Shown piece after piece: positions 63,501-64,000 of a DNA stretch of 64,000 nt. The stretch is from Ascaris suum (taxonomy: Eukaryota > Nematoda > Chromadorea > Rhabditida > Ascarididae). The translations under genes were made by a program, and so were the position numbers. The notes under the pieces were generated by a model that was given only the letters and a program-made list of their open reading frames with translations, had not been told where the DNA came from and made no database searches. Position 1 is the first letter of the stretch, and the number at the start of each line of letters is the position of its first letter. The stretch covers positions 18,155,826 to 18,219,825 of the forward strand of contig CM024187.1 of assembly GCA_013433145.1 (NCBI GenBank), given 5' to 3'.

Positions 63501-63730
63501 ACGAACGATGGTCTTCATACAAGTTCAAAATGTCACCAACTAGAAACAAACACACCTGTTTTTTACGTTTGGGTCCTGTCTCGGTGGTTAAGTTCGCAAG
63601 AGCCGAATTTGAACTGGGTCCCGCATGGACACCACTCGTCAACTGTCCCCCGTCACTTTCTTCCTCACTGATTCGACGCTTCTTTTTGCTCTTAGCCTTG
63701 CTAGATGATGAGCTCGTGCCACACGTCGTT
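51342..63730 (-). CDS. C2H2 zinc-finger nuclear protein, ZNF608/ZNF609/scribbler-like, 16-exon partial model
   Basis: Probable nuclear transcription or chromatin regulator. Sixteen exons chain in phase to about 765 residues: 63730-63556, 63194-63070, 61265-61155, 60556-60456, 59045-58792, 58248-58015, 57713-57626, 57039-56975, 56909-56797, 56546-56465, 55682-55603, 55206-55028, 53545-53299, 52449-52385, 51863-51658 and 51513-51342. In order it shows a Ser/Lys-rich basic start (CGTSSSSSKAKSKKKRR), a CCPVAGC...MHYPHH C2H2 finger (C-x4-C-x12-H), SPVFSDISDD, a KHKIHDLKAV motif and Q/M-rich C-terminal exons. ZNF608/609 and fly scribbler share this architecture: basic N-terminus, single C2H2 finger, then SPAYSDISD-type motif and low-complexity C-terminus. 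It enters the window in phase 2, so 5' exons lie beyond 63,730. The 3' end is unresolved; the last firm donor leaves phase 1. Family membership is inferred from motifs, not from alignment. Confidence 0.65.
51658..51863 (-). CDS. Zinc-finger gene exon 15: Ser/Pro then Gln-rich
   Basis: The acceptor GGATTTGCAG|GCGCGT and donor CAGCAG|GTATAG bound 206 nt, phase 1 in and phase 0 out. It encodes ASAVAGTSSGMGIKSASQQS and later PPSRPVTFLVGQQPPGLQGG, ending in a polyglutamine-like run, MQQQQHQQQ. Confidence 0.75.
52385..52449 (-). CDS. Zinc-finger gene exon 14 (short)
   Basis: The acceptor ATGTATTTTAG|TACCAA and donor CCCAA|GTAAGT are both strong. The exon is 65 nt, phase 2 in and phase 1 out, matching both neighbours. 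It encodes TKMSPSMMASPGTRSPSSNV. The SP repeats could be proline-directed kinase sites. Confidence 0.75.
53299..53545 (-). CDS. Zinc-finger gene exon 13: KHKIHDLKAV motif
   Basis: The acceptor AAATTAG|TCCTGA (or ATTGAAG|CGGTGC 12 nt further in, same phase) and donor GATAG|GTGGGT bound 247 nt. It encodes IEAVRPSGVPGGGASVASMM, a Y/M/P-rich part (YTSPYMMPFGMSPAAS), and VTTKHKIHDLKAVALNATH. The intron 53,546-55,027 has no other supported content. Confidence 0.72.
55028..55206 (-). CDS. Zinc-finger gene exon 12
   Basis: The acceptor CCTGATTTCAG|CCTGTC is strong; the donor GACG|GTTTCT is weaker. The exon is 179 nt, phase 2 in and phase 1 out. It encodes LSSNSDKLCNVSATSGELSS, then an A/S/P-rich run to STLSD. 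An acceptor 28 nt upstream (CATATGAG|TCCAAA) has the same phase and would add SPKTAFPDF. Confidence 0.7.
55603..55682 (-). CDS. Zinc-finger gene exon 11 (short)
   Basis: The acceptor GCATTCATTCAG|GTGGTC and donor CTGAG|GTAAAT bound 80 nt, phase 0 in and phase 2 out. It encodes VVDKAEDRSSERMKLLSSAR and SPLASL. It has no ATG-started frame of its own length and was found only because exons 10 and 12 disagreed in phase without it. Confidence 0.7.
56465..56546 (-). CDS. Zinc-finger gene exon 10: SPVFSDISDD motif
   Basis: The acceptor CTTGTTCAG|TTTGGC and donor AAAGAG|GTTTTA bound 82 nt, phase 2 in and phase 0 out. It encodes LAGSSHAGAGSPVFSDISDD and APTLEKE. The SP-x-(Y/F)-SDISD string is the most diagnostic piece linking the gene to ZNF608/609/scribbler. 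Confidence 0.75.
56797..56909 (-). CDS. Zinc-finger gene exon 9
   Basis: The exon begins after a weak acceptor (CTGAAGGAAG|TCTTTC) and follows a very short intron of about 65 nt. It encodes SFDREGIIGSNFSSLSLPHA and NATATTATSNMLPSTRQ, an S/T/N-rich sequence unlike translated intron. Two overlapping donors exist, CAG|GTGTAT and GT|GTATTG; the second leaves phase 2 as needed. Boundaries are provisional. Confidence 0.42.
56975..57039 (-). CDS. Zinc-finger gene exon 8
   Basis: The acceptor TTCTTTTAAG|TGTACA and strong donor GGCGAG|GTAAGT bound 65 nt, phase 1 in and phase 0 out. It encodes YIKGEVKKSVPAFENRTSVG. Confidence 0.6.
57626..57713 (-). CDS. Zinc-finger gene exon 7
   Basis: The acceptor GCTTGCAG|GTTGCC gives an open frame, VARRTNPDESAVSKREF and GGHDSGGSTSK. 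The donor used here is CAAAAG|GTTTCC (phase 1), which fits exon 8; TTCCAG|GTTTTT downstream would leave phase 0. The exon is small, so support comes from phase continuity and composition. Confidence 0.5.
58015..58248 (-). CDS. Zinc-finger gene exon 6
   Basis: The acceptor AGTTGCAG|ATCTAT and donor TTTCAG|GTAGCG bound 234 nt, phase 0 in and out. It encodes IYTEAMGSQTDPLPRLHCQD through EERSIHELFQ. An alternative acceptor 10 nt upstream (CTGCAG|AAAGTT) would need phase 2 and does not fit exon 5. Confidence 0.7.
58792..59045 (-). CDS. Zinc-finger gene exon 5: C2H2 finger
   Basis: The acceptor AACGTTTCAG|ACTTTA is strong; the donor AAGGCG|GTCGGT is moderate and phase 0. It encodes FSYEMAHEEEMSQSPVSWLC, a Gly-rich linker, and then CCPVAGCGYYFDTHAQLSMH with YPHH. 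The ligands fit C-x4-C-x12-H-x3-H, with a hydrophobic pattern (F and L) as in classical fingers. A lone finger of this spacing is expected in ZNF608/609-type proteins. Confidence 0.78.
60456..60556 (-). CDS. Zinc-finger gene exon 4
   Basis: The acceptor CTATTTTTAG|AGGAAA and donor AGCAA|GTAAGT are both strong. The exon is 101 nt, phase 2 in and phase 1 out. It encodes GNRTSSVCTPNGSTETKSSR and KTAGVASVNSEIA. Confidence 0.72.
61155..61265 (-). CDS. Zinc-finger gene exon 3
   Basis: The acceptor ACTTTGCAG|GCCGTG and donor CAGCG|GTCAGT bound 111 nt, phase 2 in and out. It encodes VNASSNGDANSDTSGASHDR and then NGGTPSKQRIKSQ. It is Ser/Asn/Gly-rich and predicted disordered. The intron 61,266-63,069 includes a G-rich tract near 61,718-61,744. 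Confidence 0.65.
61718..61744 (+). repeat. G-rich tract with quadruplex potential
   Basis: GGGCGGGGAGGGGGCGGGGGGGGGGAGG contains more than four G-runs with 1-nt loops. It lies in intron 2 of the zinc-finger gene, so the transcribed (minus) strand RNA is C-rich here. Confidence 0.7.
63070..63194 (-). CDS. Zinc-finger gene exon 2
   Basis: The acceptor GAATTTGCAG|CTTACG is good and phase 0, matching exon 1. The exon encodes LTRDRSSNVSTKSVQTNEDD and continues to LAKVPGW. The 3' boundary is weak: TTG|GTCTTA at 63,070 is the only donor leaving phase 2 as exon 3 needs. Stronger-looking alternatives such as GAG|GTGACG would break phase. Confidence 0.5.
63556..63730 (-). CDS. Zinc-finger gene exon 1 (of those in window): basic Ser/Lys-rich
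   Basis: The acceptor GTATTTTAG|AACGAC and donor AAACAG|GTGTGT bound 175 nt, phase 2 in and phase 0 out. It encodes TCGTSSSSSKAKSKKKRRIS, then acidic EEESDGG and a second basic patch, PKRKKQ; both patches look like nuclear localisation signals. An upstream exon must exist outside the window or in 63,731-64,000, where I found none. Confidence 0.72.
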
Positions 63731-64000
63731 CTAAAATACGCGAACTTCAAATACAACTCGTTAATTATTTCACCTTAAAATACTCTTCCTACACTGACTA
63801 TAATAAAAATTGCTGAAGAGTGTTAGTACTGCGATGTTCACTGAGGACCGATAAGGCCTTCTAAACAAATCTTTACAGGAAATCAAACCTCTTGTCAGCA
63901 GATACTTTGCTGTAAAACAAATGCATTGGAATATGAAGGAAGTGGATAAGTGCAAAAAAAAACGTCACGGATACTTGCTACCTATGCCACGGTGGAAGGA

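Overview
This is eukaryotic, intron-rich, AT-leaning genomic DNA. It has no operon-like packing of ORFs and no tRNA or rRNA genes that I could find. Introns begin GTAAGT/GTGAGT and end in short T-rich TTTTCAG/TTTTAG/TTTGCAG sites. Genes are broken into 65-450 nt exons separated by introns of about 0.1-2.3 kb, and there are fossils of non-LTR and probably mariner elements. The best match is a parasitic-nematode-like (hookworm/strongylid-like) genome. The assignment rests on splice-site style and repeat flavour and is an inference.

Two multi-exon genes are supported, both on the minus strand. I rebuilt them by hand by pairing acceptors and donors and requiring reading phase to carry through each junction. 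(1) 13,444-25,517: eight exons with fully consistent phases encode a predicted RING-H2 E3 ubiquitin ligase of about 684 residues. The long N-terminal part is low-complexity and repeat-rich, and the C-terminal C3H2C3 RING ends in an Arkadia/RNF111-like tail. (2) About 51,342-63,730: sixteen exons of a nuclear-protein-like gene with one C2H2 zinc finger, a conserved-looking SPVFSDISDD motif and Q/M-rich C-terminal exons. It is most like the ZNF608/ZNF609/scribbler family. Its 5' end lies beyond the window and its last exon is uncertain.

Layout: 1-183 may be the 3' end of a plus-strand gene. 184-13,443 holds no supported gene but has a strong 62-nt-arm hairpin at 6,330-6,480. 13.4-25.5 kb is the RING gene, with a (TA)n tract in its first intron. 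25.5-51.3 kb is gene-poor and repeat-rich: a structured GC-rich patch at 26.2 kb, a decayed non-LTR retroelement with a restriction-like-endonuclease signature at 29.6-30.1 kb, a (TA)n tract at 31.2 kb, a mariner-like remnant at 32.7 kb, a duplicated segment at 34.7 and 39.8 kb, and a decayed coiled-coil coding segment at 45.8-46.6 kb. 51.3-63.7 kb is the zinc-finger gene.

The two genes are in the same orientation, about 26 kb apart. Nothing in the sequence shows that they act together. One is a predicted ubiquitin ligase and the other a predicted chromatin or transcription regulator.
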